Assembly: GCA_963825255.1 (NCBI GenBank)
Contig: CAWGSF010000003.1
Coordinates: 219,077 to 283,076, forward strand
Length of the DNA: 64,000 nt
Direction: 5' to 3'
DNA from: JAIBJN01 sp963825255
GTDB lineage: Bacteria > Actinomycetota > Thermoleophilia > Gaiellales > Gaiellaceae
Below the pieces are notes generated by a model. It searched no databases and was not told the origin of the DNA. It saw only the letters and a program-made list of their open reading frames with translations. A program made the translations under genes and the position numbers. Positions within the stretch are counted from its first letter, which is position 1. Every line of letters starts with the position of its first letter. This document shows, piece by piece, positions 17,505 to 26,435 of the stretch.

Positions 17505-19291
17505 TTCCGCTCTCCGTCGAGGTTGAGCACGGCGAGGAACGCCTCCTGGGGAACCTCGACCGAGCCGACCTGCTTCATCCGCTTCTTGCCCTTCTTCTGA
17601 CGCTCGAGGAGCTTGCGCTTTCGCGTGATGTCGCCTCCGTAGCACTTGGCGAGCACATCCTTCCGCCGCGCCTTGATCGTCTCGCGCGCGATGATCCGCG
17701 AGCCGATCGCCGCCTGCACCGGGACGTCGAAGAGCTGGCGGGGGATCTCCTCGCGCAGACGCTCGACGAGCGCGCGGCCGCGAGCGGCCGCACCGTCCCG
17801 ATGGACGATGAGGCTGAGGGCGTCGACCGGGTCGCCGGCGAGGAGGATGTCCACCCGGACCAGGTCGCCGGGCTCGAAGCCGACGATGTCGTAGTCGAAG
17901 CTCGCGTAGCCCTTCGTCCGGCTCTTCAGCTGGTCGTAGTAGTCGTAGACGATCTCGGCGAGGGGCAGGTCGAAGACGAGCAGGACCCGCTCCTCGCTCA
18001 GGTACTCGAGGTGGTGGAAGCGACCCCGCCGGTCGTTGTTCAGCTCCATCACCGAGCCGACGTAGTCCTTGGGGACGATCGTGGTCGCGCGGATGTACGG
18101 CTCCTCGACGAGCTCGACCTCGCGCGGCATCTCGGCCGGGTTGTGCACCTCCTGCTCGTCGCCGGCCTTCGTGAGCACGCGGTAGGCGACGTTCGGCGCC
18201 GTCACGAGCAGGTCGAGGTCGAACTCGCGCTCGAGGCGCTCGCGCACGATCTCCATGTGGAGCAGGCCGAGGAACCCGCAGCGGAAGCCGAAGCCGAGCG
18301 CCTGCGAGGTCTCCGGCTCGTAGAAGAGGGACGCATCGTTCAGCTTCAGCCGCTCGAGCGCGTCGCGCAGCGCCCGGTACTCGTCCGAGTCGGTCGGGAA
18401 GAGCCCCGCAAAGACCGTCGGCTTGACGTCCTTGTAGCCCGGCAGCGGCTCCGCGGCCGGGCTGTCCTGCGTCGTGAGGGTGTCGCCGACCCGAAGCCGG
18501 CTCACGTCCTTCAGCCCGGTGACGACGTAACCGACCTCCCCCGCCTCGAGGGTCTCCGTCGGGCGCCTGTCCGGCGAGAAGAAGCCGAGCTCCTCGGCCT
18601 CGAACCGGGTGCCGGCGGCCATCGCGCGGAGGCGCTGCCTCCGCGAGAACCGGCCGTCGGCCATGCGCACGAAGGCGACGACGCCCCGGTACTGGTCGTA
18701 GGAGGAGTCGAAGACGAGGGCCCGCGGCGGGGCGGCCGGGTCGCCGCCGGGCGCGGGGATCCGTTCCACCACGGCGTCCAGGACCGCCTCGACGCCCTCG
18801 CCGGTCTTCGCAGAGATGCGCACGACCCCGCCGGGATCCTCCCCGAGGAGCTCGGCGACCTCGGCCGCCGTCCCCTGAGGGTCCGCCTGGGGCAGGTCGA
18901 TCTTGTTGACGACGGGCACGATGGCGAGACCGCTCTCGATCGCGAGGTAGGCGTTCGCGAGCGTCTGCGCCTCGATGCCCTGGGCCGCGTCCACGACGAG
19001 GACGGCGCCCTCGCACGCCTGCAGCGCACGCGAGACCTCGTACGTGAAGTCGACGTGCCCCGGCGTGTCGATGAGGTTCAGCTGGTGGCCTCGCCAGGAG
19101 ACGCGGACCGCCTGGGCCTTGATCGTGATGCCGCGCTCGCGCTCGAGCTCCATCGAGTCGAGCACCTGCTCGCGCATCTCGCGCTCGGAAACGGTGTGGG
19201 TGAGCTCGAGGATGCGGTCGGCGAGCGTCGACTTCCCGTGGTCGATGTGGGCGACGATCGAGAAGTTGCGGATCCTGGCCGGTGGGGTCAT
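17501..19291 (-). CDS. lepA: Elongation factor 4 (LepA)
   Basis: Translational GTPase that back-translocates or remodels stalled ribosomes. It has 596 residues, the usual length. The GTPase domain has AHIDHGKSTLADRI, RGITIKAQAV, DTPGHVDF, NKIDLP and SAKTG. Domain 2, the G''-lacking middle and the LepA-specific C-terminal end, with GGDITRKRKLLERQKKGKKRMKQVG, are all present. ATG start at 19291 overlaps the murJ stop (ATGA). Confidence 0.98.
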   Translation of the reverse strand: MTPPARIRNFSIVAHIDHGKSTLADRILELTHTVSEREMREQVLDSMELERERGITIKAQAVRVSWRGHQLNLIDTPGHVDFTYEVSRALQACEGAVLVVDAAQGIEAQTLANAYLAIESGLAIVPVVNKIDLPQADPQGTAAEVAELLGEDPGGVVRISAKTGEGVEAVLDAVVERIPAPGGDPAAPPRALVFDSSYDQYRGVVAFVRMADGRFSRRQRLRAMAAGTRFEAEELGFFSPDRRPTETLEAGEVGYVVTGLKDVSRLRVGDTLTTQDSPAAEPLPGYKDVKPTVFAGLFPTDSDEYRALRDALERLKLNDASLFYEPETSQALGFGFRCGFLGLLHMEIVRERLEREFDLDLLVTAPNVAYRVLTKAGDEQEVHNPAEMPREVELVEEPYIRATTIVPKDYVGSVMELNNDRRGRFHHLEYLSEERVLLVFDLPLAEIVYDYYDQLKSRTKGYASFDYDIVGFEPGDLVRVDILLAGDPVDALSLIVHRDGAAARGRALVERLREEIPRQLFDVPVQAAIGSRIIARETIKARRKDVLAKCYGGDITRKRKLLERQKKGKKRMKQVGSVEVPQEAFLAVLNLDGERK

Positions 19292-20901
19292 TCGCCGTCC
19301 GTTGTAGCGGATCGGCGCCGGAGCGAGAGGAGTGTCTGGAGCTCGCGGACGCGCAGGATCCAGGCAAGCGCGAGGAAGGAGGCGCCCCCGGCGAGGATGC
19401 CGGAGAGGACCGAGACGAGCTGCGCTCCGAGCGACCGTCCGAGGGCGGCGTCGAGGCCGTACCACACCCCGAACGCGATGGCGGCGGCGAGCGCCGAGGC
19501 GATCGCGATGCGCAGGTAGGAGGACGCGATCTCGCGGCCGTCCATGCGCCCGAGTCTCTGGCGAAAGACGACGAGCAACGCGGCGGTGCCCAGAATGTTC
19601 ACGATCGACGTGGCGAGCGGGATCCCCCACACCCCCACGCGGTAGAGCGCGGTGTTGAGAACGACGTTGAGTGTGAGGTTCCCGAGCGCGACCGCGGTCG
19701 GGACCCACGCCTCCTGGAGGCTGAAGAACGACCGGTTCAGCATCAGCATCGTCCCGTTGAAGGTGAGCCCGAGCGCGAACGCCGCGAGCGCGCCGGCGAC
19801 GACCGGGGTCTGATCCGGCGAGAAGTCCCCCCGCTGGTAGAGCAGCCGGACGATGGGGACGGCGAGCACGGCGGCGACTGCGCTCGCGGGCAGGAGGAGG
19901 AAGCCGATCTGGCGGAGGCCGAGCGAGACAGTCTCCCGGAAGCCGACGAGGTCCTGCCGCTCGGCCAGACGCGAGAGACGGGGGAAGAGCACCGTGGCGA
20001 CGGCCACGGAGAACATCCCCTGCGGGAGCATGTAGATGCGGAACGCCGCGTCGATCGCGCTCGGCGCCAGCTCCGGATCGACGAACCGCGACGCGAAGAA
20101 CGTGTTGATGACGAGGTTGAAGTTGATGAGCCCGATCCCGAGCGTGACCGGGAGCATCAGCTTGAAGATGCGCTTCACCGCAGGATCGCGCAGGTCGATC
20201 ACTGCCTGGATCCGCCCGTCCCGGCCACGCAACCACCACATCGGCGTCAGCGCGAGGACGACCGTGCCCGCGAGGACCCCGCCCGCGTAGACGTAGAGCT
20301 GCGCCTCCGGGCTGTCGAACCGGGGCACGAAGACGATGAGCGAGACGATGATGACGACGTTCCAGAGGATGGGCATGAGAGCCGGGATCGCGAACTCCTC
20401 GTAGGAGTTGAGGATCCCGACGACGATCCCCGACAGGCCCATGAGGAGGACGGTCGGGAAGAGGACGCGCGAGAGGCCGGTGGCGAGCTCTTCGAGCTCC
20501 CCCTCGAGCCCGAAGATCCGCATGATCCACGGCGCGAGCAGGATGAAGATCCCCGTCGCAGCGCCGAGCACGATGAGGAAGAACCAGAAGAGCGTCGACG
20601 CGACACGCCAGGCGCGCGCCCGCTCCCCGCGCTCGAGGAGCCCGCTGAACACGGGGACGAACGCCGCCCCGATGGCCATGTCGGCGGCGAGCGCCCGGAC
20701 GAGGTTCGGGATCTGATACGCGACCGTGAAGGCGTTGATGTCCCCGACGACGCCGAAGTACCGGCGCACGACGATCTCCCGGAAGAGCCCGAGGAGACGC
20801 GAGACCCCGGTCAGGGCCGCGAAGACCGCGGTCGACCAGGCAAGACGGCGATGCCGGCGTTCGGGGCCCCTGGCGGCCGGCGTCTGCGCCTCCGTGCTCA
20901 C
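19288..20901 (-). CDS. murJ: Lipid II flippase MurJ
   Basis: Polytopic MATE-like membrane protein that moves lipid II across the cytoplasmic membrane for peptidoglycan synthesis. It has 537 residues with about 14 hydrophobic segments. Family markers include SRLLGLFREIVVRRYFG, IPNLVRALAADMAIGAAFVPVFS, the cytoplasmic FPTVLLMGLSGIVVGILNS and PRLSRLAERQD. It heads the long minus-strand operon and is divergent from rpsT with an 80-bp spacer that must hold promoters for both. Confidence 0.95.
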   Translation of the reverse strand: MSTEAQTPAARGPERRHRRLAWSTAVFAALTGVSRLLGLFREIVVRRYFGVVGDINAFTVAYQIPNLVRALAADMAIGAAFVPVFSGLLERGERARAWRVASTLFWFFLIVLGAATGIFILLAPWIMRIFGLEGELEELATGLSRVLFPTVLLMGLSGIVVGILNSYEEFAIPALMPILWNVVIIVSLIVFVPRFDSPEAQLYVYAGGVLAGTVVLALTPMWWLRGRDGRIQAVIDLRDPAVKRIFKLMLPVTLGIGLINFNLVINTFFASRFVDPELAPSAIDAAFRIYMLPQGMFSVAVATVLFPRLSRLAERQDLVGFRETVSLGLRQIGFLLLPASAVAAVLAVPIVRLLYQRGDFSPDQTPVVAGALAAFALGLTFNGTMLMLNRSFFSLQEAWVPTAVALGNLTLNVVLNTALYRVGVWGIPLATSIVNILGTAALLVVFRQRLGRMDGREIASSYLRIAIASALAAAIAFGVWYGLDAALGRSLGAQLVSVLSGILAGGASFLALAWILRVRELQTLLSLRRRSATTDGE

Positions 20902-20955
20902 GCGGCCGAGGATAGGCGAGCGGGCGGAAGGGCGGCTCCTGCTAGCATTCCCCGC

Positions 20956-20974
20956 GGCCCCGAGGGGCTTTTTC
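20956..20974 (+). terminator. Terminator-like hairpin in the rpsT leader
   Basis: A short GC hairpin (GCCC-CGAG-GGGC, 20957-20968) is followed directly by TTTTT. It ends eight bases before the rpsT ATG. There is no plus-strand gene before it, so it could be a leader attenuator or a chance structure; the stem is only 4-5 bp. Confidence 0.35.
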
Positions 20975-20981
20975 TCCGTCT

Positions 20982-21245
20982 ATGCCGAACATCAAGCAGC
21001 AGAAGCGCCGCGTCTCGATCGCCGCCCGCCAGCGGGTCGAGAACCTGCGCTACCGCTCGGCCGCCAAGACGCTCTTCAAGCGGCTCGAGACGGCCGTCGA
21101 GGACGACGACGCAGAGGCAGTCGCCAAGGCTCATCGCGAGCTCGTTCGCTGCCTCGACAAGGCGTCCGCGACGCGCTCGATGCACCCCAACCGGGCGGCG
21201 CGGAAGAAGGCCCAGGCCGCGCAGCTGGTCTCGGGCGTCTCTTAG
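20982..21245 (+). CDS. rpsT: 30S ribosomal protein S20
   Basis: Primary-binding protein of the 30S subunit. It has 87 residues, basic and helical: MPNIKQQKRRV, ARQRVENLRYRSAAKTLFKRLE and HPNRAARKKAQAA are the usual S20 landmarks. It is monocistronic on the plus strand, divergent from murJ and convergent with holA (22-bp gap). It is preceded by a terminator-like hairpin. Confidence 0.97.
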   Translation: MPNIKQQKRRVSIAARQRVENLRYRSAAKTLFKRLETAVEDDDAEAVAKAHRELVRCLDKASATRSMHPNRAARKKAQAAQLVSGVS

Positions 21246-21267
21246 CCGGCCCGAAAGGACTCCGGGC

Positions 21268-22264
21268 TCAGGACGACCGGCGAGCGGCGAGCTCGGGCCG
21301 GCGCACGAGCTCGACGAGCGCCCGCTCCAGCTCGAGCTCGCCGGCGAGCCTGCTCGACCCTTTCAACGCCGCGTCGAGCTCGGCGAGGCGGATCACGGCG
21401 TCGTCGAGCTCGTCGCGCGAGTAGTTCTCGGCGTGCCCCAGCGCACGGCGCACGCGGTACTCGTGCTTCTTGACCCGCTTGGCGATGTCGCGTGCGCCCA
21501 GACCCTCCTCGGCAAGAGCCTGCGATTGCCGTACGAGCCCGACCTGGGACGCCAGCCGCATCGCGACGACAAAGGGGTCGGCGCCCTTCTCGAGCTCGGC
21601 CTGGCAGGCGGCGAGGGCGCCCGGCAGGTCGCGCGCGCCCCACGCGTCCATGATCGCCCACGCGGACGCCTCGTGCGCCGGCGCGGCGACGAGCTCGACC
21701 TCGCGACGCCCGACGGCCTCTCCCCCGCTCCAGGCGGCGAGCTTCTCGACCTCCGACGCGAGGGCGGTGGCGTCCTCGCCGACGATCTCGACGAGCGCCC
21801 GGGAGGCGTCGGCGTCCGCCTGCACGCCGAGACGGTCGAACTGCGCCCTGACCCAGGTGGGAAGGTCCCGCGGCCTGGGGACGTCGAACGCGAGCACCGT
21901 CCCCGCCTTGGCGCAGAGAGCCGGCAGCGCGGAGCTCTTGAGGTCTCCGCCCGCGACCAGGGCGAGCACCGCGCCCTGCACCGGGTCGGCGACGTAGGCG
22001 GCGACCGCCTCCTCGTCGGCCTTCTTCCAGCGCTCGACGCCGTCCACGACGACGAGCCGCCCTCCGCCGCCGGCGAAGAGACCGAGGGAGTTGCAGGCGG
22101 CGACGGCGTCCTCTCCGCCGGTGCTCTCCGCTGAGAGCGACTCGATCGACTCCGTGCCGAAATGTGCCCGGAGTCGCTCGAGTGCGCGCAGGATCTTGGG
22201 GCGGTCGCTGCCCGTGAGGAGGTAGATCGGGATCGAGCTCGTCGTCGGGCACCGGCGCCAGCAT
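21268..22264 (-). CDS. holA: DNA polymerase III delta subunit, 5' frameshift
   Basis: Clamp-loader subunit that opens the beta clamp. About 331 residues. It contains IYLLTGSDRPKILRALERLR, VVVDGVERWKKADEEAVAAYV, WVRAQFDRLG and LASEVEKLAAWSGGEAVGRREVELV, as expected for HolA. The frame that encodes IYLLTG has no ATG, GTG or TTG before the upstream stop. The ATG at 22264 is in the adjacent frame (MLAPVPDDELDP). A one-base excess in the CCC run near 22231 would join them and give MLAPVPDDELDPIYLLTG. The gap to comEC is 2 bp. Confidence 0.88.
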
Positions 22265-22266
22265 AG

Positions 22267-24577
22267 TCAGCCCTCGCGCACGGAGATCCTCGCGCCGTCG
22301 GTCTCGATCGTCACGCGCCCGTCCTCGTCGGTGCGGTACACCGCCAGGCCCGGAACGTCTTCGAGGACGGCCATCGTCGCCGGTGTCGGATGGCCGTAGT
22401 CGTTCTCGCTGCCGACGGAGACGACGGCGATCCGGGGTCGGAGGAGCTCCAGCAGATCGCGCAGTCGGGGATCGTCCGAGCCGTGGTGCGCGACCTTGAG
22501 GATCTCGACCGGAGGCGGATGGATCGGCACGGTCACGGCGCCCTCGGCGTCGGCCGTGAGCAGGGCGTCCACCGTGCCGTAGGAGGCAAGCAGGACGATC
22601 GCCGAGTCGTTGGGGTTGCCGCCGGCGGGCGGATCTTCGTCGGGCCAGAGCACGCGGAGGCGCAGTGCCCCGATCCGGTACTCGCTGCCTGCGCGCGCGG
22701 TGAGAACGGGCACGCCTCGCTCACGGGCCGCTGCGAGCGCCCTCGTCTCGTCCTCGCTCTGGGCGGGGATGCGCGGATCGATGACCGCCTCGACGGAGAT
22801 CCGCTCGAGGACGTCCGCGGCCCCGCCGACGTGGTCGCGCTCCGGATGAGTGAGGACGAGGGCGGCCAGCCGGTCGACGCCGAGCCCCTCGAGCTGGTCG
22901 GCCACGTCCGCTTCCGGCGGCCCCTCGTCCACGAGCACGGCTCCCTCGGGCACCTGAAGGAGGATCGCGTCACCCTGCCCGACGTCCAGTACCGTGAGGC
23001 GGAGGCCGGTCGGAGAAGGCGCGGGCCCCGACGGAACGCTCCGCCACGCGACGACGAGCGCGAGCGCCACGCCCACCGCCACGGCGGTCCGTCGGAACCC
23101 CGGGCTCCGCGCGCGAACGACGAACGCGCCGAGGGCGAGCGCTCCTCCGACCAGGCCCACGGCCGCGGTAGACGTCGCCTGCGCATGGGGCAGGCCTCCG
23201 ACGGTGCGCGCGCAGAAGGCCAGGTAGGCGGCGAGCCAGCCGTCGGCCCAGGCGATCGCCGCTGCAACCTCCGGAAGGAACGGATGGAGCGTCGCCGCCG
23301 CCAGGGCGAGGCCGAGGAGCGGGGCGACGACCGGCGCGGCCAGCGCGTTGGCGAGGATCGCGTAGAGCGGGATCGCGCCGAAGTCGACGAAGAGAATCGG
23401 CGCGGTTGCGACGCCGCAGGCGAGCGACACGGCAAGGACCGCGGTCAACCACCGCGGCACCGGGTAGCCGTCGAGCGCCCGCTCGATCCGCGGGACGAGC
23501 ACGAAGATGGACGCCACGGCGGCGAACGAGAGCTGGAACCCGGGGTCGAGGAGACCGTACGGATTCCAGGCGAGCAGCACGGCCGCGCCCGCGAGGAGGA
23601 AGTACCAGCGATCGCGGGGCCGGGAGGCCAGCCACGCGAGGGACGCGAGCGCGCCGGCCACGCCGGCGCGAACGACCGAGGGCTGCCATCCGACCGCGAG
23701 CACGTACGCGGCGATCGCGAGGAGCGCGCCGGCCTCGCCCACCCGGCGAGGAAGGCCGAGGGTCCAGGCGAGCAGGATCGCCCCCGCCACGACGTAGGCG
23801 ACGTTCTGGCCCGAGACGGCCAGGAGGTGGTAGAGGCCGGACGCCCGGAAGCTGTCGCGGAGATCCCTCTCGAGCCCGCCGTCCTCGCCGAGCACGACGC
23901 CGGCGAGGACCGCCCGACGCTCCCCCTCCGGGGCGGCCGCCAGCGACCGGAGGACGCCCGCGCGGAGCCGATCGGCGACGGCGCCGAGACCGCCGCGGCG
24001 GCCGACAACCCGGTACGTGTCCGCGCGGAGCACGACGTGGATTCCCTGGCGGCGGAGGTACCCCGCCTCGTCGAACCCGCCGTCCTCGTCCGGCCCTCTC
24101 GGGCGGGCGACGCTCGCGACCAGCTCGAGCACAGCGCCTTGCGGCGGAGCGCGACCCCGAGGAAGATCGAGCTGCGCCCGCTCGACCACCTTCGCCCGTC
24201 CGAAGCGGAGGACTCGAACGGGGACTCGCGTCGCGAACTCGCTGGTCCGGCTCGGGCCGATGACCTCGGCGCGGACGAGTGCCGCCCGCCCGATCTCGTC
24301 CTCGAGCACGCTCCGGTCGAGGGCCGCGAGGCGCACGCTTCCCCACCAGATCCCGGCGATGGCAAGCGCGGCCGCGAGGAGCGCCACCCGACTCCCTGCC
24401 GCCGGCACCGCGGCGAGGCCGAGCGCGCCGGCCGCCGACCGCGAGGATGACCTCGGGCGAGCGCACGACAAGGGACGCCGCCAACCCCGCGCACAGGGCG
24501 CCGGCGAGGAGATGGGCGGGCGGAACCCGCTCCGAGAGAGCGAGAGCGCGGGCACGCAGCGACGCGCCGGCGCTCAC
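22267..24577 (-). CDS. comEC: ComEC/Rec2 competence channel protein (one frameshift)
   Basis: Polytopic channel that takes single-stranded DNA into the cytoplasm during transformation. About 770 residues. It has an N-terminal OB-like region, a competence membrane domain (GLYHLLAVSGQNVAYVVAGAILL) and a C-terminal metallo-beta-lactamase domain (LDVGQGDAILLQVP, LTHPERDHVGGA, KVAHHGSDD). The N-terminal 45 residues (MSAGASLRARALALSERVPP) lie in another frame and join the rest near 24432, so one indel is present. The GTG start at 24577 overlaps the comEA stop (GTGA). Together with comEA it implies DNA-uptake potential; no type IV pilus genes are in the window. Confidence 0.93.
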
Positions 24578-25185
24578 AGGTCGACGAGGGGAAGCAGTTG
24601 CTCGAGACGTGCCGGCCCGATGCCGGAGACGGCGTCCAACTCCTCGACCGACCGGAAGGCGCCGTTCTCGGTGCGGTAGTCGAGGATGCGCTGGGCGGTG
24701 ACCGGCCCGACTCCGGGCAGGGTGTCGAGCTCCTCGAGGCTCGCCGAGTTCAGATGAACCTTGCCAGGTGGCGCCCCGAGCGCGGAGCCCGGGGCTCCGG
24801 TCGTGCCCCCGGCGGCCGCCACCGCATCTCCCTTCGCCGGGACGACGACCTGCTGGCCGTCGGCCACGGGCGCGGCGAGGTTGAGGAGCTCGAGCGCCGC
24901 CTTCGGCCTCGGGCCACCGGCCTCCGTGAGGGCATCGTCGACCCGGCTGCCCTCCGGGAGGCGGTAGAGGCCCGGCCGCGCGACCGCCCCGACGACGTGG
25001 ACGAGCACCTCCCGAACGGGAGGCTCCTTGGTCTGCAAGCGCATCGCGGGCCCGCTCGGCTCGACGCTCGCCGCCGACCGCGTCTGGGCGCTCCCGAGGG
25101 CGAAGCGTCCGGCCAGAACGAGGACGGCGAGCAGGACGACGACGTACGCGAGCGCGCGGCCGCGGGAGATGCTGGGCATGCGCAT
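24574..25185 (-). CDS. comEA: ComEA DNA-binding competence protein
   Basis: Membrane-anchored DNA receptor that passes DNA to ComEC. It has 203 residues. There is one N-terminal transmembrane segment (ALAYVVVLLAVLVLAGRFAL), a SLBB domain (VLVHVVGAVARPGLYRLPEGSRV), a flexible Ala/Gly linker and a C-terminal double helix-hairpin-helix (LNSASLEELDTLPGVGPVTAQRI...VSGIGPARLEQLLPLVDL). ATG start at 25185. It lies upstream of comEC with overlapping codons. Repeat copy C sits in the gap before it. Confidence 0.96.
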   Translation of the reverse strand: MRMPSISRGRALAYVVVLLAVLVLAGRFALGSAQTRSAASVEPSGPAMRLQTKEPPVREVLVHVVGAVARPGLYRLPEGSRVDDALTEAGGPRPKAALELLNLAAPVADGQQVVVPAKGDAVAAAGGTTGAPGSALGAPPGKVHLNSASLEELDTLPGVGPVTAQRILDYRTENGAFRSVEELDAVSGIGPARLEQLLPLVDL

Positions 25186-25208
25186 GTCACCGATGGTCGG
25201 GTCGAAAT

Positions 25209-25237
25209 GCGCGCGGGTGGCGCGCGGAACGTGCCGA
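25209..25237 (+). repeat. Dispersed intergenic repeat, copy C (partial)
   Basis: GCGCGGGTGGCGCGC followed by a GTGCCG tract matches the 3' half of copy B (11389-11417) with about three mismatches in 27 bases. The 35-base core shared by copies A and B is absent here. It lies between the serine protease stop and the comEA start. Confidence 0.55.
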
Positions 25238-25264
25238 AAGTGCGTCGGCGACGTGCCGGTTCGG

Positions 25265-26401
25265 CTAGTCGACGATGCAGGGCCCGGGCGCGACCTCGCG
25301 GAGAGGGCCGCCGGCCGCGCGCATCACGAGGTCGACCGGGACGGCGTAGCCGCCGTCGCCGTCGCGCGTGCCGCCGAAGATCATCGCGATCACGTCTCCG
25401 CCGCGGTCGACGACCGGCCCCCCGCTCTCGCCGGGCTGGACCGTCCCGCGCAACGGAACGACCACGCGCGGGCGCAGCAGCCGCCGCCCGTACGCGTCCG
25501 GGGAGAAGACCGTGCGGGCGTGGCCGGCGCTCCCCGCCGTCGCGGTCAGCGGCCCGTTGCGGGGATAGCCGAGGAAGGCGACCGGCCGGGGAAGGTCGGG
25601 GCTCGTGTCCACGGAGAGCACCGGGATGTCGAGCCCCGGGACCCGGAGGAGCGCGATGTCGTTCGTCGCGTCCACGTAGACGGGCTGCGCGGGGAGCGTC
25701 TGTCCGTTCGGAGCGAGGACGTGCGTCCCGCGCTGGCCGGCGAGGACGTGGGCGTTGGTCGCGACGAGGCCCTGCCGGACGACCCAGCCGGAGCCCTGTG
25801 TACCGACGTCGCACGCCGTCCCCTGGATCTTGACGACGGACCCGGAGGCGCTCTTCGCGCCCGGGCTCTGGAGGACGCTCGGATCCGGCGGCGGCAGGCT
25901 CTCCTCGACCCCGGGGAGGAGCGGGAGCGGGTCGAAGCGGTTGAGCGCCTGGAGGACGGAATCCGGGGGGACGGCGCCGAGCAGCCTGGGCAGGAGCGCC
26001 GACTGGCGAACCTCGGAACGGAGCCCCAGCGCGGGCTGGTGGAGCGCGAGGACGGCGACGAGCCAGCCGAGCGCGAGCCCGATGAGGCCGCCGAGGAGGA
26101 CCCCGCCGAGCCGGTCGGCGACCGAGAGCGCGGGCCGCGCGTAGAGGAAGCGGCGTACGGGGCGCCCGAGCGCGCCGGTGAGCATGCCGAGCAGCGCGGC
26201 GCCCACGAGGGCGCCGAGCAGCCCGGCGATCGGGAGCCACGCCGAGTTCTGGTCGAGGAGGTACGGGGCCACGATCGACCCGATGAGGGCTCCGAGCGCC
26301 AGGCCGCCGAGCGAGAGGGCCTGCGCGGCGAGGCCGCGCTGGGCGCCGAGGATCGCGAAGGCGACGATCCCGAGCAGGAGGAGAACGTCGGCGACGTTCA
26401 C
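25265..26401 (-). CDS. MarP-like membrane serine protease (CvpA-type membrane domain plus trypsin-like domain)
   Basis: Predicted membrane-anchored periplasmic protease of 378 residues. Residues 1-120 form four hydrophobic segments of the CvpA (colicin V production) type. A linker leads to a chymotrypsin-fold domain with catalytic H218 (TNAHVLAG), D248 (ATNDIALL) and S326 (PGESGGPV). This architecture matches mycobacterial MarP, needed for survival in acid. GTG start at 26401, 34 bp after leuS. The substrate is unknown; acid resistance is inferred from MarP only. Confidence 0.9.
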   Translation of the reverse strand: MNVADVLLLLGIVAFAILGAQRGLAAQALSLGGLALGALIGSIVAPYLLDQNSAWLPIAGLLGALVGAALLGMLTGALGRPVRRFLYARPALSVADRLGGVLLGGLIGLALGWLVAVLALHQPALGLRSEVRQSALLPRLLGAVPPDSVLQALNRFDPLPLLPGVEESLPPPDPSVLQSPGAKSASGSVVKIQGTACDVGTQGSGWVVRQGLVATNAHVLAGQRGTHVLAPNGQTLPAQPVYVDATNDIALLRVPGLDIPVLSVDTSPDLPRPVAFLGYPRNGPLTATAGSAGHARTVFSPDAYGRRLLRPRVVVPLRGTVQPGESGGPVVDRGGDVIAMIFGGTRDGDGGYAVPVDLVMRAAGGPLREVAPGPCIVD

Positions 26402-26435
26402 GCGGACAAGGGTACGGACCCGGTGTGACCGCGGG

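Noticed and set aside
19282..22134. 950-residue plus-strand open frame
   Set aside because: Antisense to murJ and holA and spanning rpsT in another frame; composition is that of a shadow.
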